Assembly (NCBI GenBank): GCA_002686835.1
Contig: NYYP01000002.1
Location: forward strand, 102,685-151,890
DNA from: Opitutia bacterium
GTDB lineage: Bacteria; Verrucomicrobiota; Verrucomicrobiia; Opitutales; Seribacteraceae
Length of the DNA: 49,206 nt
Reading direction: 5' to 3'
The notes under the pieces are model-generated. The model made no database searches, had not been told where the DNA came from, and saw only the letters and a program-made list of their open reading frames with translations. A program made the position numbers and the translations under genes. How positions within the stretch are numbered: position 1 is the stretch's first letter; each line of letters begins with the position of its first letter. Positions 15,251 to 25,659 of the stretch are shown here, piece by piece.

Positions 15251-17827
15251 GTGGCAAATGTAACTGGAAAAAGTAAGGAGAAGAGTGGATTAACTCAGCT
15301 CTCGCCGGTTCGAAAAACTGGGTGGGGTATAATATTTGCCCTCCTTTGTTTACTTTTCTTGATTTCATTGTGGGATTACGACCCATCCAATTACCACACA
15401 TACCCGCCTGATGGTGATGCACCATTGCTTGGGCAAATTGGAATAATCACAGCTAGGTATGCGTTTGCAATACTTGGGGTTTCGGCATGGTTTTTACCGT
15501 GGTGTTTTGGAGTTTGTTCATGGTTGATGCTAAAACCATACACCAAGAGACAGAAATTACAAAAATTACTCCCATTGCCATTTGTTTTACTTTCCGTTTG
15601 TTTAATGGCCAACCTGCACGATTTTAATAAAATTTTAGAAAATGAGAAACCTTTGCTTGATTCGTTGACTTTTGAGCATGGTGCGGGTGGTTCACTAGGA
15701 GCTTGGCTTTACTCTGGAATGCCATTTTTAGGCAATCCACAAGTCAGCAGTGGAATACTTAGGGTATGGATTGGAGAGGTTGGTACATGGGTGTTCGCCA
15801 TTTTTGTCCTATTATCATCTATTGCCGTTCATTTTTCATTTGGTACATCTAAATGTCGCACAGCCCTGCATTTAATCACAAAGATGTTTTCTTTCCCGCA
15901 GAAAAATAAAAACACAAAAGAAACACCCAAAGTAACCAAAGAAGTTGAACAAGAAACAGAATCTTCTTCCCCGAAGAAGCCATTCTGGAGCTTTATTTTG
16001 CCCACCAAAGTAGCGAGTCAACAAGATCCACTATTCAGAGATGTATCGCAGCAAGATACCACAAACGAAGGATTTTCTAAGCCTGCAAATAAAGTAAAAA
16101 AATTGACGAATAAAAAGTCGATTGTAGATGATACTGATGGTCTGAAGGATCCAGAAAAAGATAGCCCAAAGCAGGAAATATTACCTTCTAAAGAGGAAAA
16201 GGGTGTCAAGGATGACAATTTGGAAAAAGTATCATTAGATGATGGATTCAAGGTAGTCAGAGCAGAAAAAACCGAAAAAGCGACCAATCTCTTTCCAGAG
16301 CGTAAGGGAGATTATCATTTTCCTACCTTGGACTTATTAATGGAACCTCCGGAAATAAGCTCTGGGGGAGATGAGGATCATATGATCAAGGCCAAAAGGT
16401 TAAAAGAAACTTTGTCTGAGTTTAAGATCGATGTCGAACTTGGAGAGGTGCACACCGGTCCCGTGATTACTCGCTACGACATACACCCGGCAGCAGGAGT
16501 AAGAGTGGAGAAAATAGCTAACTTGGATAAAAACTTAGCTATGGCTCTACGAGCAGAAAGCGTACGTATTTTAGCACCAGTTCCCGGAAAAGGTTGCGTA
16601 GGTGTAGAGGTTCCAAATGAACTAGCTGCCCCGGTCTGTTTAAAGGAAATCCTGCAGTCCAAGGCTTGGGCAGATGCTAATGCCGAGATACCAATTGTTC
16701 TTGGAAAAGAAGCAAGTGGTAAACCTTTAGTTGCCGACCTAACCAAAATGCCTCACCTTTTAGTTGCAGGATCTACCGGTTCTGGAAAGACAGTTTGTAT
16801 CAATGCTATTATTGCTTCCTTATGCTATCATTCCAGTCCAGAGGATGTGAGGTTTATCATGGTTGATCCCAAAATTGTAGAAATGAAAGTCTACAACGAT
16901 CTGCCTCACATGCTTATACCTGTTGTCACCGAACCAAAAAAGGTTCCAGGTGCACTGAAATGGCTATTGGTCGAGATGGAGAGAAGGTACCAAATTTTCT
17001 CAAAAGTGGGAGTTCGAAACATTGCTGGCTTCAATGCAAAAATCCTCAAAGATAAAGAAGAAAAGGAAAAAGCCCAGTTACTGGACGCAGAAATGACTGC
17101 AGAAGAGCGTGCTGCACTATCATCCGTGCAAGTTCCCCGAGATGATGATGCACTGGAAATTCCAGAAAATAAATTACCCTATATTGTTTGTATTATAGAC
17201 GAACTTGCTGATTTAATGATGGTAGCTCAAGCAGATGTTGAAACAGGGATCGCCCGGCTTGCCCAGTTGGCAAGAGCGGCCGGAATCCATCTTATTATCG
17301 CTACCCAAAGACCATCCGTTAATGTTATAACTGGAGTGATCAAAGCCAATCTTCCCAGTCGAATATCGTTTCGAGTAGCCTCCTACAGAGATAGTCAAAC
17401 TATTTTGGACGGTAAAGGTGCGGAGTCATTAATCGGAAAAGGAGACATGCTGTTCATTCCGCCAGGTAGTGCGACATTTATGAGGGCACAGGGCGCGTTT
17501 GTGAGTGATGATGAAATTAATGGGATAGTTGATTATCTAAAAGTAAACGGTCCTCCTCAAATTATAGAAGAAGTCCGTGAACAAATTGAATCTGCGGGCG
17601 AGGAGAATATACTTGGTTCGGGTGGTGATGCAGAAGACGAAGACCCCATGATTAAAAAAGCGGTTGAAATTATTCGCACAACCAAGAGAGCATCTACATC
17701 GAATCTTCAGAGAAAACTGAGCATTGGATACAATCGTGCAGCAAGAATTATGGATGAGCTCGAAGAGAGGGGAGTGGTTGGACCCGATTTGCCTGGGCAG
17801 GGAAGAGAAATTCTCTTAGATCTATAA
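15251..17827 (+). CDS. ftsK: DNA translocase FtsK/SpoIIIE
   Basis: Septum-anchored ATPase that pumps chromosomal DNA during division and activates dimer resolution. The 858-residue protein has four membrane segments in the first 200 residues. A charged linker (about 215-350) follows, which is short compared with E. coli FtsK. The motor domain has Walker A GSTGSGKT (about 507-514) and Walker B VCIIDELADLM (about 645-655). The C-terminal gamma winged helix (about 795-855, RKLSIGYNRAARIMDELEE) reads KOPS sequences. The start is a GTG at 15251; no good Shine-Dalgarno precedes it, and the next in-frame Met would remove the first membrane segments. The RodZ-like gene follows after 66 bases. Confidence 0.96.
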   Translation: MANVTGKSKEKSGLTQLSPVRKTGWGIIFALLCLLFLISLWDYDPSNYHTYPPDGDAPLLGQIGIITARYAFAILGVSAWFLPWCFGVCSWLMLKPYTKRQKLQKLLPLPFVLLSVCLMANLHDFNKILENEKPLLDSLTFEHGAGGSLGAWLYSGMPFLGNPQVSSGILRVWIGEVGTWVFAIFVLLSSIAVHFSFGTSKCRTALHLITKMFSFPQKNKNTKETPKVTKEVEQETESSSPKKPFWSFILPTKVASQQDPLFRDVSQQDTTNEGFSKPANKVKKLTNKKSIVDDTDGLKDPEKDSPKQEILPSKEEKGVKDDNLEKVSLDDGFKVVRAEKTEKATNLFPERKGDYHFPTLDLLMEPPEISSGGDEDHMIKAKRLKETLSEFKIDVELGEVHTGPVITRYDIHPAAGVRVEKIANLDKNLAMALRAESVRILAPVPGKGCVGVEVPNELAAPVCLKEILQSKAWADANAEIPIVLGKEASGKPLVADLTKMPHLLVAGSTGSGKTVCINAIIASLCYHSSPEDVRFIMVDPKIVEMKVYNDLPHMLIPVVTEPKKVPGALKWLLVEMERRYQIFSKVGVRNIAGFNAKILKDKEEKEKAQLLDAEMTAEERAALSSVQVPRDDDALEIPENKLPYIVCIIDELADLMMVAQADVETGIARLAQLARAAGIHLIIATQRPSVNVITGVIKANLPSRISFRVASYRDSQTILDGKGAESLIGKGDMLFIPPGSATFMRAQGAFVSDDEINGIVDYLKVNGPPQIIEEVREQIESAGEENILGSGGDAEDEDPMIKKAVEIIRTTKRASTSNLQRKLSIGYNRAARIMDELEERGVVGPDLPGQGREILLDL

Positions 17828-17893
17828 TGGATTGCATTCTCCACTTGATCATCTTTCATTTTAGTGAAAATGTGATTTGAAACATTATCCATT

Positions 17894-18724
17894 ATGGCCA
17901 TTGGACAAAAACTCGAAGATGCTAGGAATCGTAAAGGCATATCAATCCGTGAAGCTTCAGAATCTACAAAAATTCGTGGAGATTTCCTCACCTCATTTGA
18001 AGCCGGGAATTTTGATATTAAATTGCCCGAAGTGTACCTTCGGGGCTTTATAAGAGTCTATGCAAGGTTTCTTGGGATTGACCCTGAATCTGCAGTGGCT
18101 GATTTGAACTTAGAAATTGGCTCGGGGAAAAATAAAAATGTTAAAAAGTCGATTGGAAAAATTGGTGGTTCTGAATCACCAGATAATAGCAGAGACATTA
18201 CTGCAGTTGATAAACAAGGAACTTCTCGTTCTCAGCTTCCAAGTGCTGACTCTTCCCGGAAAACATTAATATTCATAGGGGCGGGTGGTGCTGCAATCGT
18301 ACTTCTTTCTATCATCCTTATTATCATTTTTTCCTCGAATAACGAGAATACCCAGCAATCCGATCTGGAAAATGATCCAGTGGAAACTACGATTCGTGAA
18401 ACAAAATTAAATGCAGGTAATGATGCTGGCACAAATTTAATTACTGAAGAAATTACCGATCAAAACGCAAATAAGGAATCCATTCTCAAACTCGCCGCGA
18501 TTGGACCGATTGAAAGATTAATTATTAGCGATGAAGGAAAATCGCCCAAGGTTTTTCATGAATTTAAAAATGTTGAACTTGGATGGGAAAAATCAATACC
18601 CTTTAGCGAGGGCTTCAGGTGTTATAGTTCCAAACTCGAACACATCAGGTTTGCCATCGATGATGGGATAGAAAAACAGGTTAATGGCCAGGGTGCTGGC
18701 AATTTCAGTTGGTCAGCGAAATAA
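17894..18724 (+). CDS. RodZ-like protein with HTH and transmembrane anchor
   Basis: The 276 residues form an N-terminal Cro/HTH_25-type helix-turn-helix (about 3-70, KLEDARNRKGISIREASEST and PEVYLRGFIRVYARFLGID), a linker, one membrane helix (about 124-147) and an extracytoplasmic C-terminal domain of the DUF4115 kind. This is the layout of RodZ, which links MreB filaments to the cell-wall elongation machinery; its HTH binds MreB, not DNA. Sequence matches are clearest in the HTH. It follows ftsK and converges on the AraC-type gene with two bases between stops. Confidence 0.87.
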   Translation: MAIGQKLEDARNRKGISIREASESTKIRGDFLTSFEAGNFDIKLPEVYLRGFIRVYARFLGIDPESAVADLNLEIGSGKNKNVKKSIGKIGGSESPDNSRDITAVDKQGTSRSQLPSADSSRKTLIFIGAGGAAIVLLSIILIIIFSSNNENTQQSDLENDPVETTIRETKLNAGNDAGTNLITEEITDQNANKESILKLAAIGPIERLIISDEGKSPKVFHEFKNVELGWEKSIPFSEGFRCYSSKLEHIRFAIDDGIEKQVNGQGAGNFSWSAK

Positions 18725-18726
18725 AG

Positions 18727-19884
18727 CTAAGATGCAGTTTTAACTGCTGAATGCTTGATGAACCAATACCAATTTTTGCCCTTCAGCAGGGCAGAAAACT
18801 GAACAGGTATGTGTTCACCTGATCTGCTAAGCATTCTAATATTTAAATCCAAAATGTTTTTACCTTTTATGATCTTGAGTGCAGCATCTTTGGCAATGTC
18901 GAGATCTTCTGTTGCTACAAAATCCATGAAGGGTCTTTGCCTCATTTCAGATTCCGGGTAGCCCAGTAAATCAGCAACATGATTTGCATTTCCGTGAAAT
19001 TTTAAATTCCCATCGATAAATTCGATAATGCCGGAGTATTCGGCAAGTTGAGTGAGGCGATCTAGGGAGAAATGTCTTTGAGGTGTGTAAACAGAGCCTT
19101 CTTGGGCAAATTGAGCGTTTTGAAAATGTTTGGGGGTTAGGTTGGCTCTTTTCTTGAATGCCCGGTGGAAATAATGGACACTTTCAAAACCACATGCTTC
19201 CGATACTTTCTTTACGCTAACCTTCGAACTGGACAGCATTTTTTTTGCCTGATCAATCCGTGTTTGAATGAGGTCTTCGGTCGGACTGATTTTGAAGGTC
19301 GATTTATAAAGTGAGGCAAATCTACTGGTACTTAGTTTCATTTTCGCAGCCATGTCATCAATTTTCCAGGGCTTGGCGAAATTTTCATGAATTTCAGAGC
19401 GCAAATCTCTAAGCTTTTGTGGGTGATCAGGAAGTGATTCGGTAAAATCGTGATTACAAAGACGAAATGTTTTGCTGAACAACTCAAGAATAAGAGCACA
19501 AATAATACTCTGCCAATTAATGCTCTTATTCGTTATCTCAAAGCCAATTTTTGTAAGTATGCTGTCTGTGTAGTGAATCTGTAAAGGTTTGAGCAAAATA
19601 TTCGGCTCAATATTGGAAAGACTTGAAAGTTTGTGTGCATCCGTTCCGCGAAATGATAGAATGCTGTAAGAAAGAGTGTAATTACCAAGGGGGCGAATGT
19701 CTAATTGTAATCCTGGTTGGCGTAGCATAACACTACCAGAAGGGGCATCCAATAACAGGTCATTAGCTTCAACGGATGCTGAATTATGAAAAATTACAAA
19801 TGCAAAGTTTTTATCGATTAGACTGAACGAAACAGGCTTCGTATTATTAGTATGCAGATTGATTGATTTTATTTTAGGATTCAT
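18727..19884 (-). CDS. AraC-family regulator with C-terminal PAS domain
   Basis: The 385-residue transcription factor has an N-terminal cupin-like sensor region (about 1-150), an AraC double helix-turn-helix (about 165-265; ASLYKSTFKISPTEDLIQTR and VSEACGFESVHYFHRAFKKR), and an unusual C-terminal PAS domain (about 275-380; NANHVADLLGYPESEMRQRP, TEDLDIAKDAA). Most AraC proteins end at the HTH. I chose the ATG at 19884; an in-frame TTG at 19929 would add 15 residues, and neither has a clear ribosome-binding site. The target genes cannot be read from the sequence. The upstream gap contains an inverted repeat at 20058-20074 that could be an operator. Confidence 0.88.
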   Translation of the reverse strand: MNPKIKSINLHTNNTKPVSFSLIDKNFAFVIFHNSASVEANDLLLDAPSGSVMLRQPGLQLDIRPLGNYTLSYSILSFRGTDAHKLSSLSNIEPNILLKPLQIHYTDSILTKIGFEITNKSINWQSIICALILELFSKTFRLCNHDFTESLPDHPQKLRDLRSEIHENFAKPWKIDDMAAKMKLSTSRFASLYKSTFKISPTEDLIQTRIDQAKKMLSSSKVSVKKVSEACGFESVHYFHRAFKKRANLTPKHFQNAQFAQEGSVYTPQRHFSLDRLTQLAEYSGIIEFIDGNLKFHGNANHVADLLGYPESEMRQRPFMDFVATEDLDIAKDAALKIIKGKNILDLNIRMLSRSGEHIPVQFSALLKGKNWYWFIKHSAVKTAS

Positions 19885-20142
19885 TGGGCAAAACTTTAAG
19901 AAACCGCAAAATGATGCAAAAACAAGCAAAAATTATTAGATAAGGGGATTGGTTAAAATTTTTACTTATGCACATAAAAAATCAATTATGATACAAATAA
20001 ATTATAACACATAAAAGGTAATATTCGCAAAATTAACATTTTGATCATGGTACGTGAACGCAAATTGTTTGCGTCTAAGATATTTATCAAACCACAGGTT
20101 CGAAAAATATTAAATGAAATGTATAAAAATTACAAATTATGA
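19885..20142. other. AT-rich intergenic region upstream of the AraC-PAS gene
   Basis: About 258 bases without a credible gene, very rich in A and T. The only clear structure is the inverted repeat at 20058-20074. It probably holds the AraC-type gene's promoter and the 3' end of the ferredoxin transcript. I see no T-tract terminator. Confidence 0.5.
20058..20074. promoter_or_regulatory. Inverted repeat ACGCAAA-TTG-TTTGCGT, candidate operator
   Basis: Perfect 7-base arms around three bases, about 175 bases upstream of the AraC-PAS ATG. No T-tract follows on either strand, so a terminator is unlikely. It may be a binding site for that regulator or another factor; this is inference from position and symmetry. 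Confidence 0.4.
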
Positions 20143-20445
20143 TTATTGATCTGCGTCAGGGTCTGAACATTTAGGGCCTTTGAGGGCTTCTTTTTGACCA
20201 ACAAGTTGCGGATAATCTTCTGCCTTTTCGTTTAATTCAATCCATTCCTGAAGTTCATCTGGTACATCCATGTCTGGATAAATTGCCTCAACTGGACATT
20301 CATCCATACAGGCATTACAATCAATACAGGTTTCGGGATTGATGTAGAGACGATCAGGAAGCTCATGAAACGCATCGACAGGACATACAGATACGCAACT
20401 TGTAAACTTACAGTCTACACATTTTTCAGTAACGACATAACTCAT
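20143..20445 (-). CDS. fdxA: 7Fe ferredoxin (3Fe-4S/4Fe-4S), FdxA type
   Basis: Small electron carrier of 100 residues. Cysteines at 9, 12, 17, 21 and 40, 43, 46, 50 reproduce, one residue shifted, the spacing of Azotobacter ferredoxin I (8, 11, 16, 20 and 39, 42, 45, 49). That protein carries one 3Fe-4S and one 4Fe-4S cluster. The sequence CVDCKFTSCVSVCPVDAFHE is typical of FdxA. An acidic C-terminal tail follows. It lies 19 bases downstream of the glutaredoxin gene, in the same direction, and probably in one transcript. The redox partner is unknown. Confidence 0.93.
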   Translation of the reverse strand: MSYVVTEKCVDCKFTSCVSVCPVDAFHELPDRLYINPETCIDCNACMDECPVEAIYPDMDVPDELQEWIELNEKAEDYPQLVGQKEALKGPKCSDPDADQ

Positions 20446-20464
20446 ATTTAAATTTGTTGTTAGA

Positions 20465-20809
20465 TTAAAAAAACCTTACAGGTGATGTTTGTTCTTCAGC
20501 CATACGTCTATGTTCCTCGTCTGAGCAAGCAGAATCGATCGGAACGGCAGGCTTTTGGTCATTTAGCTTAACAAGATCATTTGATTTTAAGTAATCCTCG
20601 ACTTCCTCACCACTAACATCAGCGAGCATGACACCGTCAATTTCTACACATGGCTGATTTGTTTGGCCAGTTAGCTCAACCATTTCATGAAAAAGGTCTG
20701 GGTTATTAATAATATCCAAATCATCATATTCGAGAGAATATTTATCCATGATGGCTCTAACTCCCATACTCCAGCCACATTGAGGTTTTAGGAATGCTCT
20801 TATTTTCAT
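20465..20809 (-). CDS. Glutaredoxin-like protein with CGWS active site
   Basis: The 114-residue protein has a thioredoxin-fold glutaredoxin domain (about 1-78) with a monothiol-type active site CGWS at 11-14, a cis-proline region TNQPCVEIDG, and a hydrophilic tail of about 35 residues. Monothiol glutaredoxins (usually CGFS) handle Fe-S clusters and dithiol ones reduce disulfides; CGWS resembles the former. It is paired with the FdxA-type ferredoxin and diverges from gltB, an iron-sulfur flavoenzyme. A role in redox or Fe-S maintenance is a reasonable inference, not shown. Confidence 0.82.
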   Translation of the reverse strand: MKIRAFLKPQCGWSMGVRAIMDKYSLEYDDLDIINNPDLFHEMVELTGQTNQPCVEIDGVMLADVSGEEVEDYLKSNDLVKLNDQKPAVPIDSACSDEEHRRMAEEQTSPVRFF

Positions 20810-21035
20810 GAAAACCTATCTTACTAGAATTTGAATATTTCGCAAAACTTTAATTCCTTTCAAGTGTTACTCAAAAAAAAAGAATTCTAATATCAAAAAA
20901 CTTGAGCAAATTCACTGGCCGATATCTTCAGAAATACTAATACCCACCAAGCCTTCTGCCTTGACCGTATATCTGCATGGCGCAGAATATGTCTTCCTTT
21001 TTGAAAAATTAGAGCTTTTACATATTTCTGAAACC

Positions 21036-24000
21036 ATGACTATCCCTAACAAACAAGGTTTATATGACCCTCAGTTCGAGCATGAGAACTGTGGTATTGG
21101 ATTAATCGTAGATATGAAAGGACGAAAGTCCCATGATATCGTCCAGGGTGCACTTGAAATCTGCGTTAACTTAGACCACCGTGGTGGTTGTGGGTGCGAT
21201 CCAATAACTGGGGATGGTGCGGGGATTTTCATCCAAACCCCTGATAAATTTTTTAGAAAAATTCTCAAAACCCAACTTTCCATCGATTTACCTAATTTAG
21301 GCGACTATGGTGTTGGATTCTTCTTTTTATCAGCCGATCAAAATTCACGAGAAAAAGAAAAAAAGGTGGTTGAAGAGGTTCTTCTTGATGAAAATCTCGA
21401 ACTTATAACTTGGAGACCTGTTCCGGTTAACAGTGGAATTCTCGGTAAAGCGTCAGCTGCTTGTGAACCAGTCATGGAGCAGGTTTTCGTTCGAAAACCA
21501 GAAGGTCTTGCCCCAGGCTTGGAATTTGAAAGAAAATTGTACCTTGCTCGACGAATAATCAGTCATCGTTTGAGATATTCGGGCGAATCTCATGATGTGG
21601 ATTTTCATGCCTGTTGCTTTTCTTCAAGAACCCTGACTTACAAAGGTATGCTCACGACTGAACAGTTAGGGGATTATTTTCCTGATCTGAGTGATTCTGA
21701 TATGGAGTCGGCACTTGCCCTAACTCACTCGAGATTTTCTACCAATACATTTCCCAGTTGGCCAAGAGCACAACCCTTTAGGTATATATGTCACAACGGC
21801 GAAATTAACACAGTAAGAGGAAACGAAAACTGGTTATATGCAAGGCAAATGCAACTTGCTAGTGAGGTTTTCGGAGATGATGTTCAAAAACTTTTTCCCA
21901 TTATCAGAGAAGACGGTTCTGATTCTCAAAAATTTGATAACTGTTTAGAATTTTTAACTTTATCCGGAAGAAGTCTGGCTCATTCAATGATGATGATGAT
22001 ACCAGAGCCATGGGAAAAACATCAAAGTATGGATAAAAACAAGCGTGATTTCTATGAGTTTCACGCATGCTTGATGGAACCATGGGATGGTCCTGCTTCC
22101 ATTGCATTTTCGGACGGTGTGCAGATTGGTGCTGTATTGGATCGTAATGGACTCCGTCCCTCTCGTTATTATGTAACTTCCGATGACCGGGTAATTCTTG
22201 CTTCTGAAGTTGGTGTGTTATCTTCAATTCCATCCTCCAATGTTGTGAGGAAAGGAAGACTGGAGCCCGGTCGTATGTTTCTTGTAGACATGGAACAAGG
22301 TAGAATTATTGAAGATGCTGAACTCAAGGATGATATTGCAGGCCAGGCACCTTATGGCGAGTGGATTGATCAATCTATCATCACCGAGCATAGTCTGGCA
22401 TCATCTACTCAAAGCATTGAGGATGATAGCGATACCCTATTGGTTCGTCAGAAGGCATTCGGTTACACTTTTGAGGATTTGAGGTTTTTAATCGGTCCCA
22501 GTGCCAATTCAGGAAAGCAACCACTTGGGTCCATGGGTAATGATTCTCCTCTTGCCGTCCTCTCAGATAAAGCCCAACTTCTTTACAATTACTTCAAGCA
22601 GCTTTTTGCCCAGGTTACCAATCCACCAATTGACCCTATCCGCGAGGAAATTGTAACGGCTTCGGTAACTTTTATAGGTTCAGAAGGTAATCTTACTAAA
22701 CCCGGGCCTGAAAGTTCCAGAATGATCAAGTTCGAAAGTCCTTTGGTTGCTGATGAAGTGGTAAGGAAACTCCAAGGCGATTTACCTGAAGGATTTCGTT
22801 CAGCTACCTTACCCATTCAATTTTCTGCAGGATCAGAAAATAGCGATGCTCAATTACAGGCTGGCCTGGATATCCTCTTCAAAAAAGCTGACGACGCCAT
22901 CAATGAGGGAGTGAATGTTTTGGTTCTTTCCGACCGTGGCATCTCTCCTGAAGAAGCACCAATCCCATGTCTGCTTGCCTGCTCAGGATTGCACCACCAT
23001 TTGATACATCAAGGAACCCGCACAAAAGTCTCACTGATTGTAGAATCAGGAGAACCCAGGGAGGTCCAGCATTTCGCCCTGTTACTGGGATATGGGGCTG
23101 ACTTGATTAATCCTTATCTTGCTCTTGAAACTGTTCGTTATCTCATAAATACAGGTGACCTTGCTGGTGAGCCTCATCAAGCCTGTACAAAGTTCCTAAA
23201 AGCCAACCTTAATGGTGTAATAAAAACGATGTCCAAAATGGGCATTTCCACTATTGCATCTTACCGCGGAGCGCAGATTTTCGAAGCGATTGGACTCAAT
23301 CAGGAAGTCATTGATAAGTATTTTACTAAAACCCCATCACGGGTAGAAGGAATCGGTCTAGATGCAATTGCTGAAGAAGCGCTGAGCAGGCACCAATCAG
23401 CATTTGCAGAGCGTGTTGATGGAAGGGCAACTAACCTGGACACTGGCGGAGTCTATCAATGGCGTGCCAATGGAGAAAAACACCTCTTCAATCCCACTAC
23501 GATTCATAAACTTCAAAAGGCAACCAGACTTGGAGATTATGCAGTATTTCAGGAATATTCAAACGCTATCAATGATCAATCTCGTGACCTTTTTACCTTA
23601 AGGGGCCTGATGGAGTTTGCTGGTGATCCATCCGAATCTGTACCATTGGATGAGGTCGAGCCAGCCAGTGAAATCGTGAAACGTTTTAAAACTGGGGCTA
23701 TGTCATATGGTTCAATTTCCCAGGAAGCTCACGAAAGTCTTGCGATTGCTATGAATCGACTTGGTGGTAAATCAAATACTGGTGAAGGGGGTGAAGATAT
23801 TGACCGTTTTACACCAGATGCAAATGGTGATTCCCGAAGATCTGCCATTAAGCAAGTTGCGAGTGGCCGTTTTGGAGTTACCAGTTTCTACCTGGTAAAT
23901 TCCGATGAGATTCAAATCAAGATTGTTCAGGGTGCGAAGCCCGGGGAAGGTGGTGAACTGCCTGGTCATAAGGTATTACCTCCCATTGCCAAAACAAGAG

Positions 24001-25634
24001 GAACCACCCCTGGTGTGGGATTAATTTCTCCTCCTCCTCACCACGACATCTACTCGATCGAAGATTTAGCAGAACTTATTCATGACCTTAAAAATTCCAA
24101 CCATCATGCACGTGTAAATGTTAAATTAGTATCTGAAGTGGGTGTTGGTACTGTTGCTGCAGGTGTTGCAAAAGCTAAAGCCGATGTGATTCTTGTTTCG
24201 GGCTATGATGGCGGAACGGGAGCATCCCCTAGATCTTCAATTCAGCATGCAGGAGCTCCTTGGGAGCTTGGTCTGGCAGAGACTAACCAAACATTACTGC
24301 TCAATGATTTGCGTAGCCGGGTTGTTCTTGAAACAGACGGTCAATTAAAGACAGGTAGGGATGTTGCTATCGCTTGTTTGCTTGGTGCCGAAGAATTTGG
24401 CTTTGCAACAGCCCCGCTTGTCACCCTTGGTTGTCTAATGATGCGGGTCTGCCACAAAAATACCTGCCCGGTAGGTATTGCCACACAAGATCCCAGACTT
24501 CGGGCTAAATTTGCTGGTGGTGCTGATGCGGTTGTTAACTTCATGAATTTCGTGGCAGAAGAAATGCGTGAAACTATGGCCCGACTCGGATTCAGAACCA
24601 TCAATGAGATGGTTGGGCGTGTTGATAAACTTGAGCTTCGCAAAGCCATTGATCATTGGAAAGCAAAAGGTTTGGACTACTCTGGAATACTTCATCGCCC
24701 AGAAGTTGGCCCGGAAGTTGGAACTTATTGCCAAATGAAACAGGATCATCTTTTGGACAAGTGCTTAGACAATCGGGAAATTCTGAAGCAGGCCCAACCT
24801 GCGATTTGCAACCGGCAACCCGTCAATATTGATTTGCCTATCATTAATACAGACAGGGTTGTAGGTACGATTACCGGAGCTGAAATCTCCAGGCACCATG
24901 GAGCAGAGGGCTTGCCGGATAATACGGTGCGAATAAACCTTACCGGGTCTGCGGGGCAAAGTCTTGGAGCTTTCTGTCCTAAAGGCATGACATTCAATGT
25001 AGTTGGAGATACAAATGATTACCTCGGTAAAGGTTTGTCTGGAGCCAAAATTATTGTACGGCCTCCAGATGATTCACCTTTTGAAGCACATGAAAACATC
25101 ATTGCTGGTAATGTTTGTTTTTATGGTGCTACTGCAGGCAGTGCTTTTGTTTCGGGTGTCGTAGGCGAAAGATTTTGCGTCCGAAACTCTGGAGTTCACG
25201 CGGTGGTAGAAGGACTGGGTGATCATGGTTGTGAGTATATGACTGGAGGTCTTGTTCTGTGTCTTGGAAAGACAGGAAGAAACTTCGGTGCTGGAATGTC
25301 CGGTGGGGTTGCTTATATCTTTGACGAAGATGGTGATTTCCTATCCTCAAAGTTGAACACTGAGATGGTGAAAACTTATCCTTTGGTTGAGTGTGAGGAT
25401 GGAGAGATTGAAAAAGTTAAAAACTTAATCAGTAGCCATCTTGAGCATACCGGATCATTAAGAGCAAAATATTTACTGACGGAATGGGATGATGTTTCCC
25501 AAAAATTTATTAAAGTTATGCCTGAAGACTACGAACGCGTTCTCCTGGCCCTCAAAAGAGCAGAAGAAAGCGGATTGCAAGGTGATGAAGCGATACAAGC
25601 AGCATTTGAAGAAAATGTAGCTGCCGGACATTAA
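21036..25634 (+). CDS. gltB: Glutamate synthase, large (alpha) subunit
   Basis: Core enzyme of ammonia assimilation: the N-terminal glutaminase frees ammonia, which is channelled to 2-oxoglutarate on the FMN domain. From the ATG at 21036 the product has 1,532 residues, the usual length. A short propeptide would be removed before the nucleophile Cys19 (ENCGIG). The glutaminase domain spans about 19-430, followed by the central domain. The FMN/synthase domain (about 800-1190) includes [13 protein letters not shown] and the 3Fe-4S motif [13 protein letters not shown]. The C-terminal beta-helix has repeated G-rich motifs. An upstream in-frame TTG at 20961 would lengthen the propeptide to 43 residues and is less likely. 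gltD follows after 25 bases. Confidence 0.98.
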   Translation: MTIPNKQGLYDPQFEHENCGIGLIVDMKGRKSHDIVQGALEICVNLDHRGGCGCDPITGDGAGIFIQTPDKFFRKILKTQLSIDLPNLGDYGVGFFFLSADQNSREKEKKVVEEVLLDENLELITWRPVPVNSGILGKASAACEPVMEQVFVRKPEGLAPGLEFERKLYLARRIISHRLRYSGESHDVDFHACCFSSRTLTYKGMLTTEQLGDYFPDLSDSDMESALALTHSRFSTNTFPSWPRAQPFRYICHNGEINTVRGNENWLYARQMQLASEVFGDDVQKLFPIIREDGSDSQKFDNCLEFLTLSGRSLAHSMMMMIPEPWEKHQSMDKNKRDFYEFHACLMEPWDGPASIAFSDGVQIGAVLDRNGLRPSRYYVTSDDRVILASEVGVLSSIPSSNVVRKGRLEPGRMFLVDMEQGRIIEDAELKDDIAGQAPYGEWIDQSIITEHSLASSTQSIEDDSDTLLVRQKAFGYTFEDLRFLIGPSANSGKQPLGSMGNDSPLAVLSDKAQLLYNYFKQLFAQVTNPPIDPIREEIVTASVTFIGSEGNLTKPGPESSRMIKFESPLVADEVVRKLQGDLPEGFRSATLPIQFSAGSENSDAQLQAGLDILFKKADDAINEGVNVLVLSDRGISPEEAPIPCLLACSGLHHHLIHQGTRTKVSLIVESGEPREVQHFALLLGYGADLINPYLALETVRYLINTGDLAGEPHQACTKFLKANLNGVIKTMSKMGISTIASYRGAQIFEAIGLNQEVIDKYFTKTPSRVEGIGLDAIAEEALSRHQSAFAERVDGRATNLDTGGVYQWRANGEKHLFNPTTIHKLQKATRLGDYAVFQEYSNAINDQSRDLFTLRGLMEFAGDPSESVPLDEVEPASEIVKRFKTGAMSYGSISQEAHESLAIAMNRLGGKSNTGEGGEDIDRFTPDANGDSRRSAIKQVASGRFGVTSFYLVNSDEIQIKIVQGAKPGEGGELPGHKVLPPIAKTRGTTPGVGLISPPPHHDIYSIEDLAELIHDLKNSNHHARVNVKLVSEVGVGTVAAGVAKAKADVILVSGYDGGTGASPRSSIQHAGAPWELGLAETNQTLLLNDLRSRVVLETDGQLKTGRDVAIACLLGAEEFGFATAPLVTLGCLMMRVCHKNTCPVGIATQDPRLRAKFAGGADAVVNFMNFVAEEMRETMARLGFRTINEMVGRVDKLELRKAIDHWKAKGLDYSGILHRPEVGPEVGTYCQMKQDHLLDKCLDNREILKQAQPAICNRQPVNIDLPIINTDRVVGTITGAEISRHHGAEGLPDNTVRINLTGSAGQSLGAFCPKGMTFNVVGDTNDYLGKGLSGAKIIVRPPDDSPFEAHENIIAGNVCFYGATAGSAFVSGVVGERFCVRNSGVHAVVEGLGDHGCEYMTGGLVLCLGKTGRNFGAGMSGGVAYIFDEDGDFLSSKLNTEMVKTYPLVECEDGEIEKVKNLISSHLEHTGSLRAKYLLTEWDDVSQKFIKVMPEDYERVLLALKRAEESGLQGDEAIQAAFEENVAAGH

Positions 25635-25659
25635 TCAAATTTTACTGAACGAGTTAATT

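Noticed and set aside
17857-17872. Hairpin CATTTT-AGTG-AAAATG between ftsK and the RodZ-like gene
   Set aside because: Six mostly A-T pairs are expected by chance and would not terminate transcription well.
20961-21035. TTG start adding 25 residues to GltB, and a TTGACC -35-like box at the same place
   Set aside because: The ATG at 21036 gives the usual short propeptide before Cys19. The possible -10 (GAATAT) is a weak match, so neither the early start nor the promoter is called.
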